A stretch of DNA of 64,000 bases, taken from contig CALYLW010000016.1 of the NCBI GenBank assembly GCA_944989445.1, positions 4,657,765 through 4,721,764 on the forward strand. Direction: 5' to 3'. The stretch is from Ampullaceana balthica. Its lineage: Eukaryota; Mollusca; Gastropoda; Lymnaeidae. Shown here one piece after another: positions 1 to 14,100 of this stretch. Below the pieces are notes generated by a model. The model searched no databases. It was not told the origin of the DNA and saw only the letters and a list, made by a program, of their open reading frames with translations. Each line of letters starts with the position of its first letter. Position 1 is the first letter of the stretch. The translations under genes were made by a program, and so were the position numbers.

Positions 1-619
1 TACTATTTATGGTAGTGGCGTAGATATAGAGAGATAAGAGGGGGGGAGCGGACGATACCATTTGACACTTCTCAGGGGCGTGATATAATTTGAAAAATTA
101 CTTAATTACTTGATTTTTTTCCACTGTACAAATTGACGCACAGGCAGTTTTGGGGGTGTAAAAAGGCAGTTGTTTTGTTTCATAAAGCAAGGATTATGTC
201 TTTATAGGCATGGGTTTGTGTTGTTACTATAAATAGTAAGTTTGTACAACGTCGGGTGTTCAGACGATGAGAAGGTTTCTTAATATCTAGAGTCGGGGGG
301 GAAAGGGTGGGAGTGACCCAATTAAGTAACCGCACGGAGGGAACAAAAATCGGGCTACGACACTGACCTGTTTAACTTCTGACCTGATTATAAAGTCTTT
401 TTTTAAAAAAAACTCTGTGGGCTATGCATTGTTATTGTGAGACGCAGAGGCGAGGCGTCAATGGAGGTGGGGGGGGGTATTGGTGGTGCTGACTGCACTA
501 GCTGACACTATCACAAGGGGTAAAACAAAATCTAAAATTAAGTTTGTTCCCTTTATTTGGCACTAGAAGACTCGGAGGAGGACTATGGGTTTAGTCGTGA
601 GGGGGTGACATATTGAGCT

Positions 620-620
<1 letters not shown>

Positions 621-669
<49 letters not shown>

Positions 670-688
670 CGTGTGCGTGTGTGTGTGT
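621..688. repeat. (AT)n / (GT)n microsatellite
   Basis: About 35 bases of alternating AT run directly into alternating GT with two C interruptions. This is simple-sequence DNA. The rest of 1-1500 is AT-rich and becomes strongly G/T-skewed from about 1190 to 1525. I see no gene, exon or recognisable transposon there. Confidence 0.9.
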
Positions 689-1525
689 TAGATATTACAA
701 ATGCTTTGTACGGAATAAATGTGATTTCAGTTTCAGTTACTTTTATTTAGTCAAAAGTTTGCGTACACACACAGACATAGAATTTTAAAATTAAATTATT
801 TTGTAAGCATTCAGAAATACAGCGCAATTATTGAACCTTATTTTCATAACATCACCATGCACGAATAGATTATCTCATATCACGATTGGGAAATTATCTT
901 TTACTGTACACGTGTATTATTTTTCTTTATGAATTTGAATTTTTAAATGCCATAACAGTTTTAAATACAACGAATATATTAAATATTTCAAATGCATGTT
1001 TACACATGTTACATAAAAATTTAGACGTTGGCTCCAATAATCATGACTATCATTAATTTTCTGCTATAATTTATACCGCCCCTTTCTAGAGTGTCTGAAA
1101 CTAATTATGACATTATGGACTGGTCAGCCCATCTGAGTGGGTGTGGTCCATTAGTGATAATAAATATTAATGTAAATTTGGTGCTATCCGGTAATATTGT
1201 TACTATGGCTGTAATGGGTACGTGTGGGTGTTACGTGTGTTGTGGCTAGTGTGGAGTATTTTGTGGTAAGCTTTGAGGGTGGTGTATATTATATGTGGTG
1301 GTACTCTTGAGTTATACTATCGTACTGGGGAGGTGGGTGCATGGGGTGGGTGGGTTGTTATTGTACGGAGTGGTGTTATTGGTTGCGTCATTGGGATTTG
1401 CGATGTGGGTGTTTGTGGCGGGGGGGGTTTTTTTGGTGATTGTAGGGCTGGTATTTTTTAGTGGTATGGGGTGGGATTTTGGGTGAGGGATTTGTGGTTT
1501 TTTTTAGGTGGTTTATTTTGTGGTT

Positions 1526-3323
1526 ATGTATGGATGTATGTATGTATGTATGTATGTATGTATGTATGTATGTATGTATGTATGTATGTATGTATGTATG
1601 TATGTATGTATGTATGTATGTATGTATGTATGTATGTATGTATGTATGTATGTATGTATGTATGTATGTATGTATGTATGTATGTATGTATGTATGTATG
1701 TATGTATGTATGTATGTATGTATGTATGTATGTATGTATGTATGTATGTATGTATGTATGTATGTATGTATGTATGTATGTATGTATGTATGTATGTATG
1801 TATGTATGTATGTATGTATGTATGTATGTATGTATGTATGTATGTATGTATGTATGTATGTATGTATGTATGTATGTATGTATGTATGTATGTATGTATG
1901 TATGTATGTATGTATGTATGTATGTATGTATGTATGTATGTATGTATGTATGTATGTATGTATGTATGTATGTATGTATGTATGTATGTATGTATGTATG
2001 TATGTATGTATGTATGTATGTATGTATGTATGTAGTATGTATGTATGTATGTATGTATGTATGTATGTATGTATGTATGTATGTATGTATGTATGTATGT
2101 ATGTATGTATGTATGTATGTATGTATGTATGTATGTATGTATGTATGTATGTTATGTATGTATGTATGTATGTATGTATGTATGTATGTATGTATGTATG
2201 TATGTATGTATGTATGTATGTATGTATGTATGTATGTATGTATGTATGTATGTATGTATGTATGTATGTATGTATGTATGTATGTGATGTATGTATGTAT
2301 GTATGTATGTATGTATGTATGTATGTATGTATGTATGTATGTATGTATGTTGTATGTATGTATGTATGTATGTATGTATGTATGTATGTATGTATGTATG
2401 TATGTATGTATGTATGTATGTATGTATGTATGTATGTATGTATGTATGTATGGTATGTATGTATGTATGTATGTATGTATGTATGTATGTATGTATGTAT
2501 GTATGTATGTATGTATGTATGTATGTATGTATGTATGTATGTATGTATGTATGTATGTATGTATGTATGTATGTATGTATGTATGTATGTATGTATGTAT
2601 GTATGTATGTATGTATGTATGTATGTATGTATGTATGTATGTATGTATGTATGTATGTATGTATGTATGTATGTATGTATGTATGTATGTATGTATGTAT
2701 GTATGTATGTATGATGTATGTATGTATGTATGTATGTATGTATGTATGTATGTATGTATGTATGTATGTATGTATGTATGTATGTATGTATGTATGTATG
2801 TATGTATGTATGTATGTATGTATGTATGTATGTATGTATGTATGTATGTATGTATGTATGTATGTATGTATGGTATGTATGTATGTATGTATGTATGTAT
2901 GTATGTATGTATGTATGTATGTATGTATGTATGTATGTATGTATGTATGTATGTATGTATGGTATGTATGTATGTATGTATGTATGTATGTATGTATGTA
3001 TGTATGTTATGTATGTATGTATGTATGTATGTATGTATGTATGTATGTATGTATGTATGTATGTATGTATGTATGTATGTATGTATGTATGTATGTATGT
3101 ATGTATGTATGTATGTATGTATGTATGTATGTATGTATGTATGTATGTATGTATGTATGTATGTATGTATGTATGTATGTATGTATGTATGTATGTATGT
3201 ATGTATGTATGTATGTATGTATGTATGTATGTATGTATGTATGTATGTCTGTATGTATGTATGTATGTATGTATGTATGTATGTATGTATGTATGTATGT
3301 ATGTATGTATGTATGTATGTATG

Positions 3324-3355
<32 letters not shown>

Positions 3356-3738
3356 TGTATGTATGTATGTATGTATGTATGTATGTATGTATGTATGTAT
3401 GTATGTATGTATGTATGTATGTATGTATGTATGTATGTATGTATGTATGTATGTATGTATGTATGTATGTATGTATGTATGTATGTATGTATGTATGTAT
3501 GTATGTATGTATGTATGTATGTATGTATGTATGTATGTATGTATGTATGTATGTATGTATGTATGTATGTATGTATGTATGTATGTATGTATGTATGTAT
3601 GTATGTATGTATGTATGTATGTATGTATGTATGTATGTATGTATGTATGTATGTATGTATGTATGTATGTATGTATGTATGTATGTATGTATGTATGTAT
3701 GTATGTATGTATGTATGTATGTATGTACTGTATGTATG
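1526..3738. repeat. 2.2-kb (ATGT)n tetranucleotide array
   Basis: An almost pure ATGT repeat of roughly 550 units. The first 500 bases are perfect. From about 2034 on, the register slips by single-base insertions or deletions at about 2034, 2152, 2285, 2351, 2453, 2713, 2873, 2961, 3008 and 3326, and one substitution lies near 3248. Long open frames through it on both strands (MYVC and THTYI repeats) arise because the 4-bp unit contains no stop codon, so they are not genes. Confidence 0.98.
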
Positions 3739-3792
3739 TCATGTATGTCTGTACTGTATGTATGTACAGTATGTCTGTATGTACTTACATAC

Positions 3793-3823
<31 letters not shown>

Positions 3824-3968
3824 CATACATACATACATACATACATACATACATACATACATACATACATACATACATACATACATACATACATACATAC
3901 ATACATACATACATACATACATACATACATACATACATACATACATACATACATACATACATACATAA
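3739..3968. repeat. Turnaround and inverted (ACAT)n array
   Basis: After a 45-base imperfect spacer of TGTACTG/TACAGT-like sequence (3739-3784), the array continues as ACAT units to about 3966, the exact reverse complement of the upstream ATGT array. The junction is therefore a large potential hairpin with a stem of up to about 185 bp. Confidence 0.95.
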
Positions 3969-4034
3969 ATTCATACATACACACATACACACTCATATAA
4001 ATTACTCCCTAATGCCTCCCTTTGCGTGATTATT

Positions 4035-4567
4035 ACATTATAATAACTCATTAGACTACATGTGACAAGACCCTTAGTAATTGAGAGCCGTTTTAAAATA
4101 TTTAAAAGTTGTTGAGAGTTGCATTGAAGCATTATGAGTCATAAAACCTGGCTTGGAAATCTTTCAGTAATCCTTTTAATATATCTTTCATAAATTGCAC
4201 GCGAGCCGCAATGTGAACACAGAAGAGCCGCATGCGGCTCACGAACCGCGGTTTGACCACCATTGCTTAGAACGTGAAGGTTTCCTCTGAATCCATGGCA
4301 CACTGTATCGTGGCTGCACATATTAATACTAGGACTCTATTGACTATTTCAATACCGGTATCGGGGTCGATATATTAATTTGTCGAGATATTGTAAATCT
4401 AAATGATAGTTTTTTTGTTTCCGTTTTTTTTTGGGTCAAAATGTCACTTATTATGAAATATCGGTGACGTCAATATCAGGACCTTTACATGCTACCGATA
4501 CCGATATTGCAGATATCCAGATATCGGTGCCGATATATCGGCCAGCCGACATATCGGTAGACCCCTA
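4035..4567 (-). mobile_element. Degenerate hAT-like debris, same family as 10547-11770
   Basis: The stretch 4313-4567, read on the minus strand, matches the left end of the insertion at 10547-10806. It starts with TAGGGGTCTACCGATAT and shares the run of ATCGG-rich repeats and the segment ending GTGTGCCATG. Beyond that point (4190-4265) lies a different GC-rich block ending in GTTTGACCACCATTG, which resembles a second hAT terminal repeat. No matching opposite end or clear target duplication is visible, so this is treated as a fragment or nested remnant. Confidence 0.55.
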
Positions 4568-4917
4568 ATACAGAGTATCTAGATTCGTCTCTGACAGTGG
4601 CACAAATGCATCGCTTAGGGTCTTCATTTAAAGCAGGAATAAAAGTTTGTAGTGTATTTAAGTTTACAATAGTATTTTATTGTAAGCATGCCATTGGCTA
4701 CTGTTTGAAATGAGGTGCATGGATGGTGGCTAGGTTGCATTGTATTACTGTCTTGATGGAGAAAATTATGCATAGTTTTGAACAGGTACCCGGGCAACTT
4801 TTTTCAACAATATTGACAGCTCTATTCTCTATACTCTATACTAATAATAATTTCCACAATGTTCTCATCTCTTCTCTGTACTTAACATTTGAACTTATGA
4901 CCTTTCTTTGACCTCAG

Positions 4918-5136
4918 ATAGTAAAAACTTTTCCCACATGTACGGGTTCCGCTTGGATGTGTACAGCGAGACAGACATCCTTGCCCTCCACTCTGACTAC
5001 ATGAGGAGCGACGACAACAACATCACCATCAAACTCACCACGCTGGAACCAGTGTCAAACATCCGCATCGTTCTGGGCAACAGAAACCCGTACCTGGAGA
5101 AGTACATCGAACTGTGTGAGTTAGAGGCACTAGGAG
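4918..5136 (+). CDS. Exon: C-terminal half of galactose-binding-fold domain
   Basis: The acceptor TTGACCTCAG precedes 4918 and the donor GGAG/GTAAGA follows 5136. The exon is phase 1 at both ends (73 codon equivalents). The final IELCELEALG resembles the closing strand of F-type lectin and discoidin domains, where a Cys precedes the last beta strand. Its last 24 bases were copied into the downstream minisatellite. Confidence 0.82.
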
Positions 5137-8100
5137 GTAAGACAAGTACAGGTGTGTGAGTTAGAGACATTAGAAGGTAAGACAAGTACAGGTGTGTGAG
5201 ATAGAGACATTGGGAGGTAAGACAAGTACAGGTGTGTGAGATAGAGACATTGGGAGGTAAGACAAGTACAGGTGTGTGAGATAGAGACATTGGGAGGTAA
5301 GACAAGTACAGGTGTGTGAGATAGAGACATTGGGAGGTAAGACAAGTACAGGTGTGTGAGATAGAGACATTGGGAGGTAAGACAAGTACAGGTGTGTGAG
5401 ATAGAGACATTGGGAGGTAAGACAAGTACAGGTGTGTGAGATAGAGACATTGGGAGGTAAGACAAGTACAGGTGTGTGAGATGGAGACATTGGGAGGTAA
5501 GACAAGTACAGGTATGTGAGATGGAGACATTGGGAGGTAAGACAAGTACAGGTGTGTGAGATGGAGACATTGGGAGGTAAGACAAGTACATGTGTGGGAG
5601 CTAGAGGCATTGGGAGGTAAGACAAGCACAGGTGTGTGAAATAGAGGCACTAGGAGGTAAGACAAGTACAGGTGTGTGAGATAGAGGCATTGGGAGGTAA
5701 GACAAGCACAGGTGTGTGAGATAGAGGCACTAGGAGGTAAGACAAGTACAGGTGTGTGAGATAGAGGCACTAGGGGGTAAGACAAGTACAGGTGTGTGAG
5801 TTAGAGGCACTAGGGGGTAAGACAAGTACAGGTGTGTGAGTTAGAGACATTAGGAGGTAAGACAAGTACAGGTGTGTGAGATAGAGACATAAGGAGGTAA
5901 GACAAGTACAGGTGTGTGATATAGAGGCTTTAGGAGGTAAGACAAGTACAGGTGTGTGAGATAGAGACATTGGGAGGTAAGACAAGTACAGGTGTGTGAG
6001 ATAGAGACATTGGGAGGTAAGACAAGTACAGGTGTGTGAGATAGAGACATTGGGAGGTAAGACAAGTACAGGTGTGTGAGATAGAGACATTAGGAGGTAA
6101 GACAAGTACAGGTGTGTGAGATAGAGACATTGGGAGGTAAGACAAGTACAGGTGTGTGAGTTAGAGACATTGGGAGGTAAGACAAGTACAGGTGTGTGAG
6201 ATAGAGACATTAGGAGGTAAGACAAGTACAGGTGTGTGAGATAGAGGCTTTAGGAGGTAAGACAAGTACAGGTGTGTGAGATAGAGACATTGTGAGGTAA
6301 GACAAGTACAGGTGTGTGAGATAGAGGCTTTAGGAGGTAAGACAAGTACAGGTGTGTGAGATAGAGGCTTTAGGAGGTAAGACAAGTACAGGTGTGTGAG
6401 TTAGAGGCTTTAGGAGGTAAGACAAGTACAGGTGTGTGAGATAGAGGCTTTAGGAGGTAAGACAAGTACAGGTGTGTGAGTTAGAGACATTGTGAGGTAA
6501 GACAAGTACAGGTGTGTGAGATAGAGACATTTGGAGGTAAGACAAGTACAGGTGTGTGAGATAGAGACATTGTGAGGTAAGACAAGTACAGGTGTGTGAG
6601 ATAGAGGCTTTAGGAGGTAAGACAAGTACAGGTGTGTGAGATAGAGGCTTTAGGAGGTAAGACAAGTACAGGTGTGTGAGATAGAGGCTTTAGGAGGTAA
6701 GACAAGTACAGGTGTGTTAGTTAGAGACATTTGGAGGTAAGACAAGTACAGGTGTGTGAGATAGAGACATTGTGAGGTAAGACAAGTACAGGTGTGTGAG
6801 ATAGAGGCTTTAGGAGGTAAGACAAGTACAGGTGTGTGAGATAGAGGCTTTAGGAGGTAAGACAAGTACAGGTGTGTGAGATAGAGGCTTTAGGAGGTAA
6901 GACAAGTACAGGTGTGTGAGATAGAGGCTTTAGGAGGTAAGACAAGTACAGGTGTGTGAGATAGAGGCTTTAGGAGGTAAGACAAGTACAGGTGTGTGAG
7001 CTAGAGGCATTGGGAGGTAAGACAAGCACAGGTGTGTGAGATAGAGGCACTAGGAGGTAAGACAAGTACAGGTGTGTGAGAAAGAGGCATTGGGAGGTAA
7101 GACAAGCACAGGTGTGTGAGATAGAGGCACTAGGAGGTAAGACAAGTACAGGTGTGTGAGATAGAGGCACTAGGGGGTAAGACAAGTACAGGTGTGTGAG
7201 TTAGAGGCACTAGGGGGTAAGACAAGTACAGGTGTGTGAGTTAGAGACATTAGGAGGTAAGACAAGTACAGGTGTTGGAGATAGAGACATAAGGAGGTAA
7301 GACAAGTACAGGTGTGTGATATAGAGGCTTTAGGAGGTAAGACAAGTACAGGTGTGTGAGATAGAGACATTGGGAGGTAAGACAAGTACAGGTGTGTGAG
7401 ATAGAGACATTAGGAGGTAAGACAAGTACAGGTGTGTGAGATAGAGACATTGGGAGGTAAGACAAGTACAGGTGTGTGAGTTAGAGACATTGGGAGGTAA
7501 GACAAGTACAGGTGTGTGAGATAGAGACATTAGGAGGTAAGACAAGTACAGGTGTGTGAGATAGAGGCTTTAGGAGGTAAGACAAGTACAGGTGTGTGAG
7601 ATAGAGACATTGTGAGGTAAGACAAGTACAGGTGTGTGAGATAGAGGCTTTAGGAGGTAAGACAAGTACAGGTGTGTGAGATAGAGGCTTTAGGAGGTAA
7701 GACAAGTACAGGTGTGTGAGTTAGAGGCTTTAGGAGGTAAGACAAGTACAGGTGTGTGAGATAGAGGCTTTAGGAGGTAAGACAAGTACAGGTGTGTGAG
7801 TTAGAGACATTGTGAGGTAAGACAAGTACAGGTGTGTGAGATAGAGACATTTGGAGGTAAGACAAGTACAGGTGTGTGAGATAGAGACATTGTGAGGTAA
7901 GACAAGTACAGGTGTGTGAGATAGAGGCTTTAGGAGGTAAGACAAGTACAGGTGTGTGAGATAGAGGCTTTAGGAGGTAAGACAAGTACAGGTGTGTGAG
8001 ATAGAGGCTTTAGGAGGTAAGACAAGTACAGGTGTGTTAGTTAGAGACATTTGGAGGTAAGACAAGTACAGGTGTGTGAGATAGAGACATTGTGAGGTAA

Positions 8101-11100
8101 GACAAGTACAGGTGTGTGAGATAGAGGCTTTAGGAGGTAAGACAAGTACAGGTGTGTGAGATAGAGGCTTTAGGAGGTAAGACAAGTACAGGTGTGTGAG
8201 ATAGAGGCTTTAGGAGGTAAGACAAGTACAGGTGTGTGAGATAGAGGCTTTAGGAGGTAAGACAAGTACAGGTGTGTGAGATAGAGGCTTTAGGAGGTAA
8301 GACAAGTACAGGTGTGTGAGCTAGAGGCATTGGGAGGTAAGACAAGCACAGGTGTGTGAGATAGAGGCACTAGGAGGTAAGACAAGTACAGGTGTGTGAG
8401 AAAGAGGCATTGGGAGGTAAGACAAGCACAGGTGTGTGAGATAGAGGCACTAGGAGGTAAGACAAGTACAGGTGTGTGAGATAGAGGCACTAGGGGGTAA
8501 GACAAGTACAGGTGTGTGAGTTAGAGGCACTAGGGGGTAAGACAAGTACAGGTGTGTGAGTTAGAGACATTAGGAGGTAAGACAAGTACAGGTGTTGGAG
8601 ATAGAGACATAAGGAGGTAAGACAAGTACAGGTGTGTGATATAGAGGCTTTAGGAGGTAAGACAAGTACAGGTGTGTGAGATAGAGACATTGGGAGGTAA
8701 GACAAGTACAGGTGTGTGAGATAGAGACATTAGGAGGTAAGACAAGTACAGGTGTGTGAGATAGAGACATTGGGAGGTAAGACAAGTACAGGTGTGTGAG
8801 ATAGAGACATTAGGAGGTAAGACAAGTACAGGTGTGTGAGATAGAGACATTGGGAGGTAAGACAAGTACAGGTGTGTGAGTTAGAGACATTGGGAGGTAA
8901 GACAAGTACAGGTGTGTGAGATAGAGACATTAGGAGGTAAGACAAGTACAGGTGTGTGAGATAGAGACATTGGGAGGTAAGACAAGTACAGGTGTGTGAG
9001 ATAGAGACATTGTGAGGTAAGACAAGTACAGGTGTGTGAGATAGAGACATTTGGAGGTAAGACAAGTACAGGTGTGTGAGATAGAGACATTGTGAGGTAA
9101 GACAAGTACAGGTGTGTGAGATAGAGGCTTTAGGAGGTAAGACAAGTACAGGTGTGTGAGATAGAGGCTTTAGGAGGTAAGACAAGTACAGGTGTGTGAG
9201 ATAGAGGCTTTAGGAGGTAAGACAAGTACAGGTGTGTGAGATAGAGACATTGGGAGGTAAGACAAGTACAGGTGTGTGAGATAGAGACATTGGGAGGTAA
9301 GACAAGTACAGGTGTGTGAGATAGAGACATTGGGAGGTAAGACAAGTACAGGTGTGTGAGATACAGACATTGGGAGGTAAGACAAGTACAGGTGTGTGAG
9401 ATAGAGACATTGTGAGGTAAGACAAGTACAGGTGTGTGAGATAGAGACATTTGGAGGTAAGACAAGTACAGGTGTGTGAGATAGAGACATTGTGAGGTAA
9501 GACAAGTACAGGTGTGTGAGATAGAGGCTTTAGGAAGTAAGACAAGTACAGGTGTGTGAGATAGAGGCATTGGGAGGTAAGACAAGTACAGGTGTGTGAG
9601 ATAGAGACATTTGGAGGTAAGACAAGTACAGGTGTGTGAGATAGAGACATTTGGAGGTAAGACAAGTACAGGTGTGTGAGATAGAGACATTTGGAGGTAA
9701 GACAAGTACAGGTGTGTGAGATAGAGACATTAGAAGGTAAGACAAGTACAGGTGTGTGAGTTAGAGGAATTGGGAGGTAAGACAAGTACAGGTGTGTGAG
9801 ATAGAGACATTAGAAGGTAAGACAAGTACAGGTGTGTGAGATAGAGACATTTGGAGGTAAGACAAGTACAGGTGTGTGAGTTAGAGGCATTGGGAGGTAA
9901 GACAAATACAGGTGTGTGAGATAGAGACATTAGAAGGTAAGACAAGTACAGGTGTGTGAGATAGAGACATTTGGAGGTAAGACAAGTACAGGTGTGTGAG
10001 TTAGAGGCATTGGGAGGTAAGACAAGTACAGGTGTGTGAGATAGAGACATTAGAAGGTAAGACAAGTACAGGTGTGTGAGATACAGACATTAGGAGGTAA
10101 GACAAGTACAGGTGTGTGAGATAGAGACATTGGGAGGTAAGACAAGTACAGGTGTGTGAGTTAGAGGCATTGGGAGGTAAGACAAGTACAGGTGTGTGAG
10201 ATAGAGACATTAGAAGGTAAGACAAGTACAGGTGTGTGAGATAGAGACATTAGGAGGTAAGACAAGTACATGTGTGTGAGATAGAGACATTGGGAGGTAA
10301 GACAAGTACAGGTGTGTGAGATAGAGACATTAGGAGGTAAGACAAGTACAGGTATGTGAGTTAGAGACATTAGGAGGTAAGACAAGTACAGGTGTGTGAG
10401 TTAGAGACATTAGGAGGTAAGACAAGAACAGGTGTGTGAGTTAGAGACATTAGGAGGTAAGACAAGAAAAGGTGTGTGAGTTAGAGACATTAGGAGGTAA
10501 GACAAGAACAGGTGTGAGAGTTAGAGACATTAGGAGGTAAGACAAGTAGGGGTCTACCGATATATCGGCTGGCCGATACATCGGCACCGATATCTGGATA
10601 TCGGCAATATTGGTATCGGTAGCATGTAAAGGTATCAATATTGACGTCACCGATATTTCATAATAAGTGACATTTTGACCCCCAAAAAAACAAACGGAAA
10701 CAAAAAAACTCATTTAGATTTACAATATCTCGACAAATTATTATATCGACCCCGATACCGGTATTGAAATAGTCAAAAGAGTCCTAGTATTAATATGTGC
10801 AGCCACGATACAGTGTGCCATGTGCTTTGATATTGTTTAGGTATCGGCCGATTTTCGTATGCTCAGAAATACTGTGTAAATACTGATGCCAAGTATACCG
10901 TAATTGCTCTAATAAATGTATAACATGTAAACATTATGTTCACGTAATTGCTCTAATAGCAAAGATGCACGCAGAATCGCAGATGTCTAAAACATTTCGT
11001 TTCGTATGGAATAACAAAATGTAACGTGTGAAGACTTGTTGTCATTGGCAATAGTATTACTATAAGTTGTCCTCATTGTTTCATTCATAAAGGTGGCCGT

Positions 11101-14100
11101 GTGCAAAAGCTATTGGTAGAATTAATAATTATGAGTCAAGGTTGAAGTTTCAAAAGGACTTCATAATACTGCTTGTACATTTTTATAAAGGACGGTTAGT
11201 TTTGTTATGAGTCCTATGTAGGTCATGATCTGGAACTTGTAAACACATCGGAAACGTCGTTTCGGGAAAGAAAATCGGTAATATCGGCTAAACTGGATAT
11301 CGGTAGACCCCTTAATTATAAAATATAAATAATTACGAGTGATAAATTTAAGAATGACGTCATCAAATATGACCGCTGTTATTTTTGTCCTAACAAATAC
11401 TCATATCGGCAAAAAAATATCGGTAATGTCGGCAACAATGCTTATTGGTAGACCCCTAATATAAAATATAAATAATTAGGAGTGATAAATTTAAGAATGA
11501 TGTCATCAAATAAGACCGCTGGTTTTTGTCCTAACAAATATTTATATCGAAAAAAAAATATATCTGTAACATCAGCGAAAATGCATATCGGTAGTCCCCT
11601 AATATAAAAGATAAATAATTAAGAGTGATAAATTTAAGAATGACGTCATCAAATATTACCGCTGGTTTTTGTCGGAACAAATACTCATATCAGCACTCAT
11701 ATCGGCAAAAAAAATATCGGTAATATCGGTATCTGTAATATGGGCAAAAAGGCATATCGGTAGACCCCTAAAGACAAGTACAGGTGTGTGAGATGGAGAC
11801 ATTGGGAGGTAAGACAAGTACAGGTGTGTGAGATAAAGACATTAGGAGGTAAGACAAGTACAGGTGTGTGAGATAGAGACATTAGGAGGTAAGACAAGTA
11901 CAGGTGTGTGAGATAGAGACATTGGGAGGTAAGACAAGTACAGGTATGTGAGTTAGAGACATTAGGAGGTAAGACAAGTACAGGTGTGTGAGATAGAGAC
12001 ATTGGGAGATAAGACAAGTACAGGTATGTGAGTTAGAGACATTAGGAGGTAAGACTCCGGTAAGACAAGTACAGGTGTGTGAGTTAGAGACATTAGGAGG
12101 TAAGACAAGTACAGGTGTGTGAGTTAGAGACATTAGGAGGTAAGACAAGTACAGGTATGTGAGTTAGAGACATTAGGAGGTAAGACAAGTACAGGTGTGT
12201 GAGATAGAGACATTGGGAGGTAAGACAAGTACAGGTGTGTGAGTTAGAGACATTAGGAGGTAAGACAAGTACAGGTGTGTGAGATAGAGACATTGGGAGG
12301 TAAGACAAGTACACGTGTGTGAGTTAGAGACATTAGGAGGTAAGACAAGTACAGGTGTGTGAGATAGAGACATTAGGAGGTAAGACAAGTACAGGTGTGT
12401 GAGATAGAGACATTAGGAGGTAAGACAAGTACAGGTGTGTGAGATAGAGGCACTAGGAGGTAAGACAAGTACAGGTGTGTGAGATGGAGACATTGGGAGG
12501 TAAGACAAGTACAGGTGTGTGAGATAGAGACATTAGGAGGTAAGACAAGTACAGGTGTGTGAGATAGAGACATTGGGAGGTAAGACAAGTACAGGTGTGT
12601 AAGATGGAGACATTGGGAGGTAAGACAAGTACAGGTGTGTGAGATAGAGGCATTAGGAGGTAAGACAAGTACAGGTGTGTGAGTTAGAGGAATTGGGAGG
12701 TAAGACAAGTACAGGTGTGTGAGATAGAGACATTAGGAGGTAAGACAAGTACAGGTGTGTAAGATGGAGACATTGGGAGGTAAGACAAGTACAGGTGTGT
12801 TAGATTGAGGCATTAGGAGGTAAGACAAGTACAGGTGTGTGAGTTAGAGGAATTGGGAGGTAAGACAAGTACAAAAGTGTGAGATAGAGGCTTTAGGAGG
12901 TAAGACAAGTACAGGTGTGTGAGATAGAGGCTTTAGGAGGTAAGACAAGTACAGGTGTGTGAGTTAGAGGCTTTAGGAGGTAAGACAAGTACAGGTGTGT
13001 GAGATACAGACATTGGGAGGTAAGACAAGTACAGGTGTGTGAGATAGAGACATTGTGAGGTAAGACAAGTACAGGTGTGTGAGATAGAGACATTTGGAGG
13101 TAAGACAAGTATAGGTGTGTGAGATAGAGACATTGTGAGGTAAGACAAGTACAGGTGTGTGAGATAGAGGCTTTAGGAGGTAAGACAAGTACAGGTGTGT
13201 GAGATAGAGGCTTTAGGAGGTAAGACAAGTACAGGTGTGTGAGATAGAGGCTTTAGGAGGTAAGACAATTACAGGTGTGTGAGCTAGATCTTTTAGGAGG
13301 TAAGACAAGTACAGGTGTGTTAGTTAGAGGCATTGGGAGGTAAGACAAGTACAGGTGTGTGAGATAGAGGCTTTAGGAGGTAAGACAAGTACAGGTGTGT
13401 GAGATAGAGGCTTTAGGAGGTAAGACAAGTACAGGTGTGTGAGATAGAGGCTTTAGGAGGTAAGACAATTACAGGTGTGTGAGATAGAGGCTTTAGGAGG
13501 TAAGACAATTACAGGTGTGTGAGATAGAGGCTTTAGGAGGTAAGACAAGTACAGGTGTGTTAGTTAGAGACATTGTGAGGTAAGACAAGTACAGGTGTGT
13601 GAGATAGAGGCTTTAGGAGGTAAGACAAGTACAGGTGTGTGAGCTAGAGGCATTGGGAGGTAAGACAAGCACAGGTGTGTGAGATAGAGGCACTAGGAGG
13701 TAAGACAAGTACAGGTGTGTGAGATAGAGGCTTTAGGAGGTAAGACAAGTACAGGTGTGTTAGTTAGAGACATTGTGAGGTAAGACAAGTACAGGTGTGT
13801 GAGATAGAGGCTTTAGGAGGTAAGACAAGTACAGGTGTGTGAGCTAGAGGCATTGGGAGGTAAGACAAGCACAGGTGTGTGAGATAGAGGCACTAGGAGG
13901 TAAGACAAGTACAGGTGTGTGAGATAGAGGCATTGGGAGGTAAGACAAGCACAGGTGTGTGAGATAGAGGCACTAGGAGGTAAGACAAGTACAGGTGTGT
14001 GAGATAGAGGCACTAGGGGGTAAGACAAGTACAGGTGTGTGAGTTAGAGGCACTAGGGGGTAAGACAAGTACAGGTGTGTGAGTTAGAGACATTAGGAGG

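Noticed and set aside
1388..4029. Open frames of 400-850 codons reading MYVC or THTYI repeats on both strands
   Set aside because: Any pure 4-bp ATGT/ACAT repeat lacks stop codons in all frames; there is no start context, no composition of a real protein and no splice structure.
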